Both the position numbers and the translations under genes were made by a program. The notes beneath the pieces were generated by a model, which was not told the origin of the DNA, searched no databases, and worked only from the letters and a program-made list of their open reading frames with translations. A stretch of DNA of 64,000 nt. Source: Neckera pumila. Lineage: Eukaryota; Streptophyta; Bryopsida; Hypnales; Neckeraceae. Positions 24,351 to 36,548 of the stretch are shown one piece after another (positions within the stretch are counted from its first letter, which is position 1; the number at the start of each line of letters is the position of its first letter). The stretch covers positions 1,490,501 through 1,554,500 of the forward strand of contig OZ018411.1 of NCBI GenBank assembly GCA_963969595.1, given 5' to 3'.

Positions 24351-26449
24351 GTAACAATAGCATATCAAAGCTAGTCTAACCTCAAACTAACGAATTCAAA
24401 TAAATTACTCTCTAAGTTATTATATCATAGGTGATTCCTTTGCAAGCATCATACAGTAGTAAGGTAGGAGGCTCTGAAACTGACCATTTGTGTGACCATT
24501 TAAGGGTTGGTTTGCCTTTTCATGTAGTTCTTTGGATGGAAATATTTTTAGCTCGTATTTCAAAGAAAGAGAAATAGATGAGGAATCTAACACAAGTTGT
24601 TTCATATTTTTTAAAGCATTTTTGAATTAGTTATAAATTTTCAAGTGAGATATGTGTTTTTAAGCACATTGTGAGAGAGTGCCAATTTCAGAGTAAACAG
24701 AAATCACTTTCAAAAGGGCTACACGTGTCACTACTACATTTGTTATAAAGTTTTTACAAAAGATTTGGAATAGGTACATACACAAATCATTTATGTAATC
24801 AAATGTAAATTTTCACAAGGGTACAAATTTAGTCTTTTTTTAAACAGAACTTCAAAATTTTCATTCAAATGTTTCAAAAATCCCCATAGTCATAAACTTA
24901 GCCTGTAATTTTGTTCAAAGCTTAATATTTGGGAGTAAGTGCAATTGAGTTCCTCAACAAACCTAAAATCTTCAGAACTTCTCTAATCAAACATGTAAAA
25001 ATTCTAAATCCTAATCTCTCCAATAACCTCATATACAATCTTGTCTCCTTTTCTTTCTTTGTCCCGTTCTAATTTCTAAAAAAGAAAGCATTCAAAAGTA
25101 CAAATATAGAAGTAAAAAACATTAACAACAACAATAATGAAAACCACCGCAAATTAGACTCTAGTACTACTCCCTACTCAAAATTCATAACCATGGCAAT
25201 TAGTTTGCAGATTTGCATTCATGTTAGATTCACACCCATTGCATTGCAATCCAAAACCATCAATATCTTTATGAATTGAGAAACAAATTTCCGAACCCTA
25301 ATTCTCCCAATTCACTTGCAAACACACACTACATGTAATGCTGCAAATTGACTCAACCTTGCATGAACAGGATGCTAAGAAAAACTTTGAAACACAGCAT
25401 CCGATTAAAAAACAATCCCAAATAATTCTAAAGCCACTCCTTTGTGACACAGACAACAAAAAAGATACAAGCACCATGCCAAACACTCATCAAGAGAAAA
25501 CAACACACCTAATACAAATCAAAATGAAATCTCACTTCTCCACTATTAAATTGTGAAACCCTATCACTTCCACACATTGCAATATTGTAGAAACTTTAGG
25601 AGCCCTCAAACAATATGAAAGCAAAGTAAAAGGTTCCAAAAACAAATTAGTACTACAAATCTTTGACTCTTACCGTCCAAAGTCACACTTCCAACATCCA
25701 TAGTCACAATGCACTAACCTCCACCTAGAACTCTTTTGGATGGAACCCGAGGCACCCGATTTGAAGTGGCCAATGCCAGGCAATCATATCCTCCAGGGAA
25801 ATGTGAAGCGAGATGAGCGCCAAATCCTATCTCAATCCACCATGGCCAACATAACAACAATAAATGCAACAAAAAATTTGCTTGTGAGCCCTAATTCCGT
25901 CATTAACGTTCTGGTCCTATGCTACAAATAGGCAGATATCCAACAAGAGCAACAAACTCTACAACAGAAAGTCAAATCCTGATGCCTTTTGTAAACTGCA
26001 TCCCTCCAACGAAGACAAAGAGGAAGAAGAGGCGAGGTGCATTCTGCAACTGCTCCGACCAGGAAGACAAGTCTCAGGGCAAACCGCCAAACCGTATCTC
26101 CGGCGACATCAATGGACGACTTTTTCAGATGGCGGCGGTCCATCGACGGTAGGCAGGGGGGGTTAAATTTTTTTATTCATATAATCAACGGTTGTTTGTT
26201 TTCCTCAGCCCAGGGGGCTTTGCATGGGTGTGCAACCACTTTTGGGTACATTGTATCATAGGTCCCTATTTATGACCCTAGGTCTTCCAAGAAACGTTCA
26301 CTTGCAATTCTAGAGGATGATGGCAAAAGTAAAGAGATTGATTGGCTCTGCAACTAATAATGCTCTTTTCTTTTATTCATTCAATGACTATAGCATTCAC
26401 TTTTAGAACCACCTCATGTCCATTTCCTAATCATATATAGGGGTGGTTC
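24351..26449. other. No supported gene; possible first exon on the minus strand
   Basis: Mostly AT-rich. The stretch 25985-26160 is richer in GC and on the minus strand has an open frame from ATG at 26143 that could end at a donor near 25980, with a hydrophobic run (FALRLVFLVGAVAE). I could not find partner exons, so I do not call a gene. Confidence 0.3.
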
Positions 26450-27002
26450 TTAACCCCGAAAGGACCATGAGTGCAAATTTTGAACAATGAATGAATGGAA
26501 ATACATCCTAAATTTGTCAAAATGCATTTTTTCATCCATCAATTATGTTTGAAGATTCTTATATTAGTTCTTTAACATTTGTATGGTTCAAATTATGAAG
26601 ATTTTACTTTGCAAATATTCTATAATTCAAAGGGTATTGAGAGGTCTAGCCTCAAAAAGTAACTCTTTCAGTTCAAAAAATGATAAAATCAAGTAAAAAT
26701 CTTCAAAAATCACTGTAATTAGAAATAATTATTTTGAACTTATAGAGAAAAAATCTTTTAATAATCATAAATATTCAATCTACAATTGATTTTAGAAAGA
26801 ATTTTCAATTTCTGGCTTCAAATTTTATTGAAAAATATTGGTATGTATTTTTGTTGATCTAACCGTATGGATGTGATCTATAACTAGCATTTTATAGCTA
26901 TTATTTGAGAGTCATCATCAAAGTATTTTTCTAAGTTGCATTTTAAAATAGATCTTCACAATTTTGGAAATTTGGACACCCTTCCGGTCCTTTAGGGGTT
27001 AA
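26450..27002. mobile_element. TTAA-flanked element, about 553 bp
   Basis: Left end TTAACCCCGAAAGGACC, right end GGTCCTTTAGGGGTTAA: 16 of 17 bases pair as inverted repeats and both ends are TTAA. Non-coding. Confidence 0.8.
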
Positions 27003-27052
27003 TGCCCTTGCTATTTTAGAGCCTCCCACCTTAAGCTTTTGTTTGGCAAATT

Positions 27053-27416
27053 AAAGGGCCCAAAGTTACTTTGGAACACATAACAGAGCATGTCAAGCTC
27101 TTTCATTGCTGTCGCTCACTTTCTGGCCTTTACAGGATGTTTAACGTTTTGGAAGTAAAAAAGTCTAAAACTGCCATTTTTGATGCTTTATCTAAAATTC
27201 AAAAAATGTCATTTTTTGATGCTTTATCCAAAATCCAAAATTAAAGCTAAAAAAAATACTATTCAACCATACAAAAGTGAAATAAACAAGTAAGGCAATG
27301 TGTGGAAAAAATTTCACTCATTTGACTACACAGATGGAAAGATTACAAAGTTTGAGCTGAGAATTTTTTTTTTTTAAATCCTGCTAAACAAGGTCAGCAG
27401 ACTTTGGGCCCTTTTG
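27053..27416. mobile_element. Small inverted-repeat element, AAAGGGCCCAAAGT ends
   Basis: Left AAAGGGCCCAAAGT and right ACTTTGGGCCCTTTT are perfect inverted repeats about 360 bp apart. Interior AT-rich. Possible MITE. Confidence 0.55.
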
Positions 27417-28292
27417 GAGTAAACTTTTTGCTCTACACAAAAATGAGGATTTGACCATTCACAAATATATGATGTTAGATTGATTCATGAAAGAATTTAG
27501 CAACAAATATGGAGTCTAGCTTATTCTAAATCATCTTGCAATGTAAGGACATTAAATGAATTAGCAATACTCTAGTCATTTTTTAATGATTTCTTGTGCA
27601 ATGAGGAAATTTTTTGATTTAAAATTCAAGTGGTGAAAAATTGAAGACAAACATTTGGAATGTGTGGGAAAATTCTTAAAAACTTTGACTTCATAGATTG
27701 CAAGATAATAGGACTTGACATTAGGGAAAGATAGCTAACAATGTTTGACTCCTCTGAGAATGTGATTTGAGGACTTTTTTTCTTAGACAATTATATGCCA
27801 TTTTTGATTAGTTACTTACATGCCAAATTTCAAAAGTTGATGATTATTTTTGCAAAAGATTCCCAATTTGCCTGGGTTGCCAAAAAAGTTCAAGTGCCAT
27901 AACTTTTGATTCAAGCACCTAGTCCAAAAAAAATTACTAAGGGGGCACACGTTCACATCTTGTGTTAAAATTTCATGAACATCCAACCAAAATTGACTTT
28001 ATAGGAACCTACGGCCTGGATTTTCCATTAGATGGGATCATTACAAAAAGTTTGAGGCTTCGACAAGGTCGCTAAGCCTGGCCCCTCGATGGTGGAATTA
28101 TGGGGAAAAAAATTGAAAATGTGACGTGGTCGCATTTTGACCACGTTAGCGCTGTCAGCACCACGTCATTTTAAAAAAAAATAATATTTTTCTTTCAAAA
28201 AAAAACAAAAAAACAAAGACAAACGTAATTCACCCCGCAGGTGCCAAAAATCAAGCACTCGTAGTCTTGTTGAGGCCTGAATTTTTTTGTAA
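27417..28292. other. AT-rich spacer with a TGACGTGG palindrome
   Basis: No gene. At about 28121-28165 it has TGACGTGG, then GACCACGTTA and CCACGTCA, the same motif as the interior of the CATTAGA MITEs, so it is likely a worn relative. Confidence 0.4.
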
Positions 28293-28555
28293 TGTCAGGG
28301 GCTTTGGAGGGCCATTTCAAGCCCATTCTCTAATGTGGCCAGATTCAGTAATCGCTGGTATGGGCGTGTCAAAATTTTATTTTATTTTATTCTTAAAAAT
28401 TACCTAAATATCATTTTAAGCAATTTATTTATTTCCTTAAAAAAATGACGAGGTAGTTGTTGTGCCACGTTAGGCAGCTGCTGCAACTGCGTTGTCGTAG
28501 TCTGGGAACATAGGAGAACTTGGAGCCCTCCAAGCCCCCCGAATCCCTTCTAATG
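28293..28555 (+). mobile_element. CATTAGA MITE, copy D
   Basis: Interior blocks GATTCAGTAATCGC, TGGGCGTGTCA and TGACGAGG...CCACGTTA match copy A in order. The right end CCCCCCGAATCCCTTCTAATG is the family terminus; the left terminus is worn. Confidence 0.75.
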
Positions 28556-29644
28556 ACTTGTCCGTTCAATGTACAATTATCTTCAAGGGGTTAAAAGGTA
28601 GAAAGCTTGTAATAATAAAAGATCTATCAGATTTACATCCATTCACAATGTGTAAACAACCCTTGAAGTGTAGATTTAAAAGAGAGATCTAAAATATAGT
28701 GAGTTGATATGAGCACCCTTTGGCTAGATGATATGCTAAATTGAACATTGCCAAATAAACATTTGTATAGAATAGAGACTACAAGATTACTGTTACTTTG
28801 CAAGCTTGGTGAAAAGATCAAGTTGAATATAGGAGTATAGAAGAATAGAGTGGTGGATGCTAGTGCTAAGAAGGAAAAAATCTAATGTACTTGTGAGCAC
28901 TACTGCAAAATAATAAACTAGTGAACTAAGGCCAAGGATTTTAGCCCTGTTGAGAATTTTTCCCCTTGGATTTTGAAAACACAATGAGCTAGATGGATCT
29001 TTCATGGTATGAGCTTAGAGGCACTAATAACAACGGATCACCACTCAAGAAAAAATTTAGAATATGTTATGAGAGAGACCAAAGATTTCTTAAAATTTAG
29101 AAGAGATTCATGAAGCACTTCCAAACATTTAGTCCTTGAAAGTTGGTGAAGAAGAAGCTCCCATATGTCTTCTAGGAAGATCCCAAAAGGACTTCCAAAT
29201 CCTAGTCATTGTTCTAAATTTGGACCATATATTGTAAAGGACCTCCACCTTATATCAAGTCCTCTTTCATTTCTTTTTCATAGAAATGTTCTTAAATAGC
29301 AACCTTTCTTATGGAAGAAGTCATTGCAAGGATTAGTTTTACTATTTGTTGTATTTTATTAATTTTGGAAATTTGTACTATCAGTACTATACTACTATTA
29401 CTATGTTTGAGTATATTTCCTAGTTGAGTTGGAATATCTAGCTTGTTCATTTGCTCCTTGATTTTTTTGCGGTTTAGGCACATGTCTCTATTCCATTTGT
29501 CTATACAAATGAATGAAATTTCTTTTTCATCCTTTCCCTTCTCTAGAATGTCTCTAGAGGGCCCAATTGAATCTTCCTATTATTTAGAATTGCGCTCCAA
29601 TACTATTGAGGCAAGGGTGATTGCAAGAAACACTTAATGTTGTA
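28556..29644. other. No gene recognised
   Basis: Short ORFs only, without motifs. No inverted termini seen. Confidence 0.4.
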
Positions 29645-30668
29645 TGTCACACCTTAGTTTTTAATTTTTTTTTTAGCCATAACTTTTGTGTTTTAGCTCC
29701 AAATGACTTGAAATTTACAGAGAAGCTACTCATAACTATTACATAGTTTACATAATTTTTGAATATTTTTCAAAAATACTCAACTATTTTTAAACAGCTC
29801 AAAAAAATTCTCACAATGGGTGATTTTAGGGTTTTTTAGCACTAATCGGAAACCAAAAAAACGAATTTTGACCTGAAATTTTGAGAAGATGGTATCTTAG
29901 TAGACTGATAATTATTGTCCAAAGGAATTTTAAAAATAATTATTTTTATGTGGTGTAGAGGTCCACAAAGAGAGCTTCTTTCTACATTTTTTTCCAAAGA
30001 TATAAAACAATTTTGTTGTGAGTTTCTTGGTCAAATCTCATCACCAAAAAGTCTTGTCAAATATTCAATTTTTATATATTTTTAAAAAAAATTCCATTTT
30101 TTACAAATTAAAATGTTAGAAGTGGTATTTTCTTCACCCGAATTCTATGTGAATTCTATATCCAAAAGTCTAGTGAAGAAAATACCACTTCTAACATTTT
30201 AATTTGCAAAAAACAAGATTTTTTTTAAAAAATTACATAAAGATTGAATATTTGAGAAGACTTTTTGGTGATTAGATTTGACCAAAAAATTCACCAAAAT
30301 ATTGTTTTGAATCTTTGAAAAAAAATGTAGAAAGAAGTTCTCTTTGTAGACCTCTACACCACATAAAAATATATATATTTTTTAAATTCCTTTGGATAGT
30401 AATTATCAGTCTACTAAGATACCATCTTTTCAAAATTTCAGGTCAAAATTCGTTTTTTTGGGTTCCAATTAGTGCTAAAAATCCCTAAATCACCCATTGT
30501 GAGAATTTTTTGGGGTTGTTTAAAAATGATAAATTATTTTTGAAAAATCCTCAAAAATCAGGTAAAGTATATAATGGTTATAAGTAGCTTTTCTATAAAT
30601 TTTGAATCATTTGGACCTAAAACACAGAAGTTATAGCCAAAACAAAAATTAAAAACTAGGGTGTGACA
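29645..30668. mobile_element. Large palindrome (foldback element), arms of about 490 bp
   Basis: The left arm starts TGTCACACCTTAG and the right arm ends CTAGGGTGTGACA. The arms pair block by block (AAATACCACTTCTAACATTT, CCTCTACACCACATAAA, AGTCTACTAAGATACCATCT and their complements) down to a spacer of about 36 bp near 30155. Non-coding. A transcript across it would form a very long hairpin. Confidence 0.9.
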
Positions 30669-32470
30669 AAATGTAACAAATAGTACAAGTGTTTCTTGTA
30701 TTCACCCGCAAAAGACCTATAATTTCTGCAAAAATAGCATGTCCCAATTGAGTTTATTAAAAAATAGTAGAACTATTATATTGTTCGTAGAAAATAAATT
30801 GTAGCCATTGTTGTGAACTTCCTTAGGGAGACATGTGACAAAGATAAGTCAAATTTGTAGTCATTCATGAACCACCCAAAAAATCAAATTGTAGACCTCT
30901 TCAAGCAAGAGTCTAAGGTATTTGTGATGCTAATTTTCAAAAACCGTTTACAAAAAAGGGTGAAGGGAATATGAAATGAGACTGAAATTTTTTTAGGTTG
31001 TAATTCCCAAAAAAGTTATTCAAGTACACCCCACCCCAAAATGCCAAGTGTGATAGACCTTTAGGGGTACCATTCTATAGTTGTTCTGTTCATAAAAAAA
31101 TACCACAAAAAACATGATAGTATAAATATGTTCTCCTTATATAGCCTTGGAAAAAATTTCATGGCAATCTAAGTAGAATTGTAAAATTTATGTACCAAAA
31201 TCCAATTAGACACCAATGTGTGACACAAAATAGTACAAGAATTGGAGTAGAGGCCATAGCCAATGTGGAGAGACTATTGCTCCAAGCAAAAGGTTATAAA
31301 ATGCATGAGCAACTTGGTCAACATCAAAAAGAGAATCAAATAGAGAAAATTGTTCCATTTGTGGTTTTTTGCGTGCCCTCAAAATCTGCTTCAAATAGTA
31401 GCTAGAGGGGCCAAAATTTGTGGTTGCATTTTCCACAAGTCTTTGAGTAGACTATAGAGGTTGTTTTTTTGTCACCATTCCATCAAGGCCTCCAATGTCA
31501 TGGTTGTGAGGCCTTTGGGAGCACTGCAAGAAATGTTCTAAGATTGAAACCTTTGGAGGAATCCCAAAGCTACACACTCATCTAAATGTTGTTAATGTTG
31601 GCTCCCTCCAACAACTAGTATGATGTTGCATGTCTAATTATCAATATGAAATTTTGGCTATTGATGAAATATTCCCACTATTTTCAATAGATGAAATCAC
31701 TTATTTGCTACAAAATTTGAGGACAATATTGCTCTATTGTAAATGAATTTACACATTTTGGACAAAGACATGCGTTTTCCTCCACATTTATATAATTCAT
31801 CAATGGATGTAAATAACTTTACCAATCCATTAGAGTATTGTAAATGTTTTTGGTGATTTGTCACCTCAAACCAACTTGGTTTAGGAACTATCAATATTGT
31901 AAATAATGAAACTAAGTGGATCAAGAGTAAACAATAAATGGTTTAAATTAAAATAGAAAATAGAAATTCTCATCCTACAATTGATTACTAGGGCTTTCTT
32001 TTGGGCGAAATAGTGCTTGATTGCACCAGGGAAAATTAATTTGGCTAAAAAACAGCGATTAACCACAAAGTTTTTTGCCCAAAAAACTTCAAATTAAAAA
32101 AAAAATTGAATGAAATCACAAGATTGTGAATGAAAATATAATTATAGATATGAAATATGTGCTAATGTGACATTTTCTATCTAATATGAATATTGAAAAT
32201 TGGAGCACCACTATAACTTTTTATATTGCCACTTTGGCACTTTAGAAAAAAACTGAAAAAAACAAGGCCTATCATTGCCTCGTGGCAATACAAAAATTTA
32301 TGCTGCACTTGAGATCACTTTCCCAAAATAATAGAAAAAAGCACTCTGAGTGTAAGGCATGACTTTTTCTTTTTTTTTGGCTTTTTGGTGTCAGATTGCA
32401 CTACTGTAGAAAAAAATAATTTGGATAAAAAATGACTGTAGGAGTGTAGGCCCTTGGATTTAGACAGTCT
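30669..32470. other. AT-rich spacer, nothing supported
   Basis: No coding motif. A TTTAGGGG motif at about 31063 may be a stray TTAA-family end. Confidence 0.4.
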
Positions 32471-33926
32471 GAATCCAAAGCAGACCGTCATAATAAAAAG
32501 CTCTCTTGTACGGAGTCCCGCCTACGACCGACACGCCGGCGACGCCGCAACAGTGAACGGACTGCGCGTGTGCGCCGCCCATAATCCCACGTTTAACTAA
32601 ATCCATTACCTGTGCTGTTCCCAACTGATGACGACGACGATTTCCTCTTCAGAATTCTTGTTAGCAAACCACGAGACGTGACAGTCCAACGGTCTTCCAT
32701 TTCTCCAATAAATCTAAGCCAGACTAAGCCAGCACAGCGCAGGCAGCGCGCATGCATAATCACGGAGTCGTTCAGGCAGTCAGTCACGGATGGCGTGCCG
32801 TGTGTTGCAAATGGAGTGAACCCACTGCTCGAGACAACTGAACGGCCTACGTTACGGAAGGAAACCCTCAGACGGAAGGCGCCGTGCGTGCCTTCATCAA
32901 TTCCTATCTTTCAATTTCACGGTGCAATGATTCTGAACTCGCGGTTCAAGCTCAGCCGTAACAACGGAAGTCGGCAGAAATTGGTGGGGTTGGAAATTGG
33001 CAGAGGAGACTTCGGAACAAACGAGGTGGGTGTTCTTGGCCGTGTGTAACCCTAATTGGGTTTTGATTTTTTGTTTGAAGTTTTATTAGGGTTCGGGAGG
33101 GGCGTTTGGATGTGAATGTCGAGTTGCAGGATTGGGCAGCTTCGAAATTGGTAGTGGGAGAAGGAGAAATTGAATTGGTCGGCGAAATTGTGACAGTCGG
33201 TTTTCTTAAGGTTCTATTTTGCTCGGAAGTTTCTGCTGTTTGAATTTCAGAAGCTCCGGTTCTGATGATTGTTGACAAGTGGTGTTGTGTCAATCCATTG
33301 TAGCTCTATAGCCGGCACGTAAGGTGCTTAGATTGGCTTGTATTTGCGCAATTTGATCGTTATTGCGCAGGATAGGTTCCTGAGGTGTTGTGTTTTCGTC
33401 AGTTGGGTGTACGATGTCACTCAATTTGCATGTAGTTCGCAAGAATCTCTCAATCAAGTTGCAGAACAAGTTTTAATTGAATTACAACATGGATTTAAAC
33501 CTGAAGCCGTTTTCACTTCAAAGGTCATGGAGGAGTCAAATTAGGAGCGTATTTTGAACGAGTGTGATCTGCTGATATACACTTTGGTCTTGACCTGTGC
33601 AGACGTCAATTTGCTTGACGATGTCTGTCTGACTACATGTCTTTTCAACTGAAGGTCTTGTGTTACTGCTGCATTGGTTCTGAAGTTGTTTCTGTGATGC
33701 AGCCACTCGGTGGTGTATTTGATCTAGCGCATGACCGGAGTGAAATGAAGGCCTACCTGCACTCTAGTAATGTAAAGCAATGTACGTGCTTGTCGCCGAT
33801 GTTTAGCAATGTCAAAGAAATGAACTTGTGCATAACTATCGTGTGATCTGGCACAATTATGTGTACCTCCTCTGTTGTTAGCCAATTGGACAGGCTAAGG
33901 TGTCGATGGATTGACACGTGGATTCT

Positions 33927-34125
33927 GAACCCCCTGAAGGACCTAGATGGTTTTAAAATGACCGATTTAATTGATCGTCATTATGTGAAGAAGTATAACT
34001 CAGACGCTTTGAAATTTTGAATCTTTGAAGACCATTTTGCTTGTGTTGGTCAAAATATAAATATCCCATTTGACCTCTTAAAAGTGCGAGAAAAGGACTT
34101 GAGGCTTCTAGGTCCTAATTGTACA
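33927..34125. mobile_element. Worn short TTAA-family copy
   Basis: CCCCTGAAGGACC at the left and GGTCCTAATTG at the right, with GTTTTAAAATGACC shared with 20763-21002. The terminal TTAA is lost. Confidence 0.45.
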
Positions 34126-34195
34126 ATCGTAAGTATTATGAGAATTTGTGATTGAAGCTGCAAGATGTATTTGGATATTCATCAGTAACTATTAT

Positions 34196-34415
34196 CATTT
34201 ATTCTGTTGATTTATTTAGCTAGACAAATGTTCGATGTGTATTTGGTTTGTTAGTTGACGTCTCTTTGCCATTTTGTGGGCAAGTTGTGTGGGCTTGCGA
34301 GTGCCATTTTGGAAATAGTCTATGTCCAGTCATGCCGTGGCTTCTCTGCTCAAGATTTGCCCTCAGATGTCCTCAATATGCAGCAAAATACATCAATCTA
34401 TGAAATTCTGTGCGG
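34196..34415. repeat. Segment S2, left part (match to 63022-63190)
   Basis: AGCTAGACAAATGTT, TCTCTTTGC, TTTTGGAAATGGTC-like and TGTCCAGT.ATGC occur in the same order at 63.0-63.2 kb. Confidence 0.7.
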
Positions 34416-34542
34416 GGCGGAAATAGTGTCGTAATTTATCGTTTGAGTTCGAGTTTATGAGACGGCGATTTTGATTCAAGGGCGGGGTTTTGATCATAGG
34501 TTTCGTGGAGGCCAAGGTTGTGCGAAATCGAGTTAGGGAGAG

Positions 34543-36114
34543 ATGAAGGGTGAAGAATTTCGAAGGCCGCCGTGGGAGAGTGTGGAGGGGTTGAGCAGGA
34601 TGACAGGGTTTGAAGGAGGAGGGATGGATGATTTGAGGACGTTGTTATTGCGGCAGCGGAGGGCACAGAAGCTGCCCTTGGTGGATCACAAGGGGCGGTT
34701 GAACGTGGAAACCAGGGGGCTGCCAAAGACGTTTTTGTATTGGGGGGATTTATTTCATACTTTAGTGAACATGCCCACGCCACGGTTCATTGGCATCTTG
34801 ATGTTGAACTATTTTCTTCTCTTTGTTGGCTTTGGAGTACCCTACTATTACGATGCGTATAATAACAACTGCATTCCAGGAGTGCTGACGTTCGACCATG
34901 CTCTCTGGTTCAGTGTCCAGACGTCTATGACCATCGGCTATGGTGGGGACTTAACCCCGGACCCGAGTTGTCGCCTTACCAACATCATGGTGGTGGTGCA
35001 GTCACTGGCAAGCTTGCTTGTGGCGTATTCTTTACTTGGCGTGTTTTACGTCCGATTCTCACGTCCTGCGCGGCGTGCACAGACGATAATCTTCAGTCGG
35101 TATTGCACGATGCACGAGGAAGATGGGGTCCCTGTGATTTCTTTGCGTATTGCGAATATCCGGAAGCACCAGATCATTGAGGCGAATGTGCGGTTGTTGA
35201 TCGGGTTCAACAACACACTAGGGGGTACCGCAGACGATCGCGAGACAGTGTTTCATTTCACGTCGTTGCCCGTGATTGGTGGCAACCAGGTGTTTCTAGG
35301 ATTGCCTTGCTCAGTGAAACATCCCATCACGAGCACGAGCCCGTTGTATGGGTTGAGCATCAGTGAGCTGGAGGATGCGGATTGCGAGCTTCTGGTGCTG
35401 TTGGAGGGTGTGGACGCGTCCACCTCGTGCAAGCTTCAAGCAAGGCACTCATACTTGCCCAAGGACATCCGGCAGGACGTCATGCACGAGACGATGGTGT
35501 TCCGGTCCCCAAATGGCCGTCGGTGCGTGGATTTTGCGAAGTTTGATACGTTGTTGCCTGTGGCGTCCGCGTCGCTGATCACGCGTCCGGATTCCTCCGC
35601 CACGCTGCCGCCAATCTCGCAGGCGGCACAGGCAGCTCGTTATGCGTTTCTGGCCTCTTCAGGAGCGTCTCGACGTGATGGTGACGATGGTGACAATCCT
35701 CGGATGTGGGACCTTCTGAATGCGTCAGCCTCGGACATCCGAGAGCGAGTGCAGCAGCAGCAAGAGCGAGAGTACTTGCCTAGGGGGCCTCGCCGGCTCC
35801 TGAGGTCAGGCTCTGAGAACTCCTGGCTGGAGCAGCCGAATTGGTATCCCCAAAGCGCTAGTATGCCTGTGGGGTTGGGTAGGAACAACGAATTTGCATT
35901 GACAGCGTCGGAGGCGTCGAGTGAGACTGAGGAGCTGGAACTGAAGCTAGAGGCAGCTGAGGCGCATGTGCACATGTTGAAGAAGCAGTTGGTTGAATTG
36001 GCCACGAGAGTGCACCAAACGCTGCAGCAACCTTCGACTGCTGCTGATGCTGACAGAGGCTCTCTCCTTGCTTTCGCCTCCCAAGCTCTTTCCATGGCCC
36101 TGCCCTCGACCTAA
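34543..36114 (+). CDS. Inward-rectifier-type (Kir-like) potassium channel, intronless CDS
   Basis: Encodes 523 residues. The start is the first ATG after an in-frame TAG at 34534-34536. Order of parts: an interfacial slide helix (YWGDLFHTLVNM, about 66-77), TM1 (about 81-101), pore helix and filter (SMTIGYGG, TIGYG at 130-134), TM2 (about 145-170), a basic phosphoinositide-type motif (RPARRAQTIIFS, 174-185), then a Kir-type cytoplasmic beta domain (LRIANIRKHQIIEANVRLLI and onward to about 345). Cys110 and Cys143 flank the pore as in the conserved extracellular disulfide of animal Kir channels. Aligning QSLASLLVAYSLLG with Kir TM2 puts Ala161 where strong rectifiers carry Asp, so weak rectification is predicted. 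The C-terminal third is not Kir-like and ends in a coiled coil (about 455-490). The CDS is much richer in GC than its flanks. Likely a membrane K+ channel, tetrameric by family. Confidence 0.92.
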   Translation: MKGEEFRRPPWESVEGLSRMTGFEGGGMDDLRTLLLRQRRAQKLPLVDHKGRLNVETRGLPKTFLYWGDLFHTLVNMPTPRFIGILMLNYFLLFVGFGVPYYYDAYNNNCIPGVLTFDHALWFSVQTSMTIGYGGDLTPDPSCRLTNIMVVVQSLASLLVAYSLLGVFYVRFSRPARRAQTIIFSRYCTMHEEDGVPVISLRIANIRKHQIIEANVRLLIGFNNTLGGTADDRETVFHFTSLPVIGGNQVFLGLPCSVKHPITSTSPLYGLSISELEDADCELLVLLEGVDASTSCKLQARHSYLPKDIRQDVMHETMVFRSPNGRRCVDFAKFDTLLPVASASLITRPDSSATLPPISQAAQAARYAFLASSGASRRDGDDGDNPRMWDLLNASASDIRERVQQQQEREYLPRGPRRLLRSGSENSWLEQPNWYPQSASMPVGLGRNNEFALTASEASSETEELELKLEAAEAHVHMLKKQLVELATRVHQTLQQPSTAADADRGSLLAFASQALSMALPST

Positions 36115-36548
36115 ACCTCGCAGGCATTCGTCTCCTGGGATTTATATCATATTCGGCAACCCTTGCAGAAGGTTCTCTTACTCGCATGGGGCGGAGCTTA
36201 TTGATTTGCGACATTGCTTGTCATCTTGATTGTTTCTGTCATTGCATAATCGTGGCAGGCCTTTGCACTGAAATGCAAGTGAACGAGAGATATCGTTCAT
36301 TTGCAATTGCTGTATTGTAAACGAAGTTTATTTTGTGCCCAAAGGAAAGAAAAAGAGCAATTTTCTCATGCCACAGATGTGTGCACAAGTGCGATATTCT
36401 TAGTTGGGCATTGCCGGACAGATATGTGCCCCTAAGTGCTGTATTTTTAGCCAGCGTCCGGTGGGCATTGCCGGACGCTTAATTCATGCCGTTTTCACGA
36501 AAGAGTCCGGGCTCCTCCTTTGCTGGACGAATTCTAGGAAGAGAACCC
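36115..36548. other. 3' flank of the Kir-like gene
   Basis: Presumed 3' UTR. GGCATTGCCGGAC occurs twice (about 36408 and 36465) and GCGTCCGG...CCGGACGC can form a short stem (about 36453-36479). No poly-A tract marks a retroposed end. Confidence 0.4.

Larger units (their letters stand above)
32471..34542 (+). promoter_or_regulatory. Probable promoter and 5' leader region of the Kir-like gene
   Basis: GC content rises sharply at about 32510-33030, as at gene starts. A good donor (ACAAACGAG|GTGGGTG) lies at about 33025, suggesting a leader exon and an intron reaching towards 34.4 kb. No coding ORF is convincing. A worn TTAA-family copy (about 33927-34125) and the S2 duplication (34196-34415) lie inside. 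TSS and splice acceptor are not determined. Confidence 0.4.

Noticed and set aside
35640..36229. Minus-strand and other-frame ORFs over the end of the Kir-like gene
   Set aside because: Shadows of a GC-rich coding region; no family resemblance, while the plus frame has clear domains.
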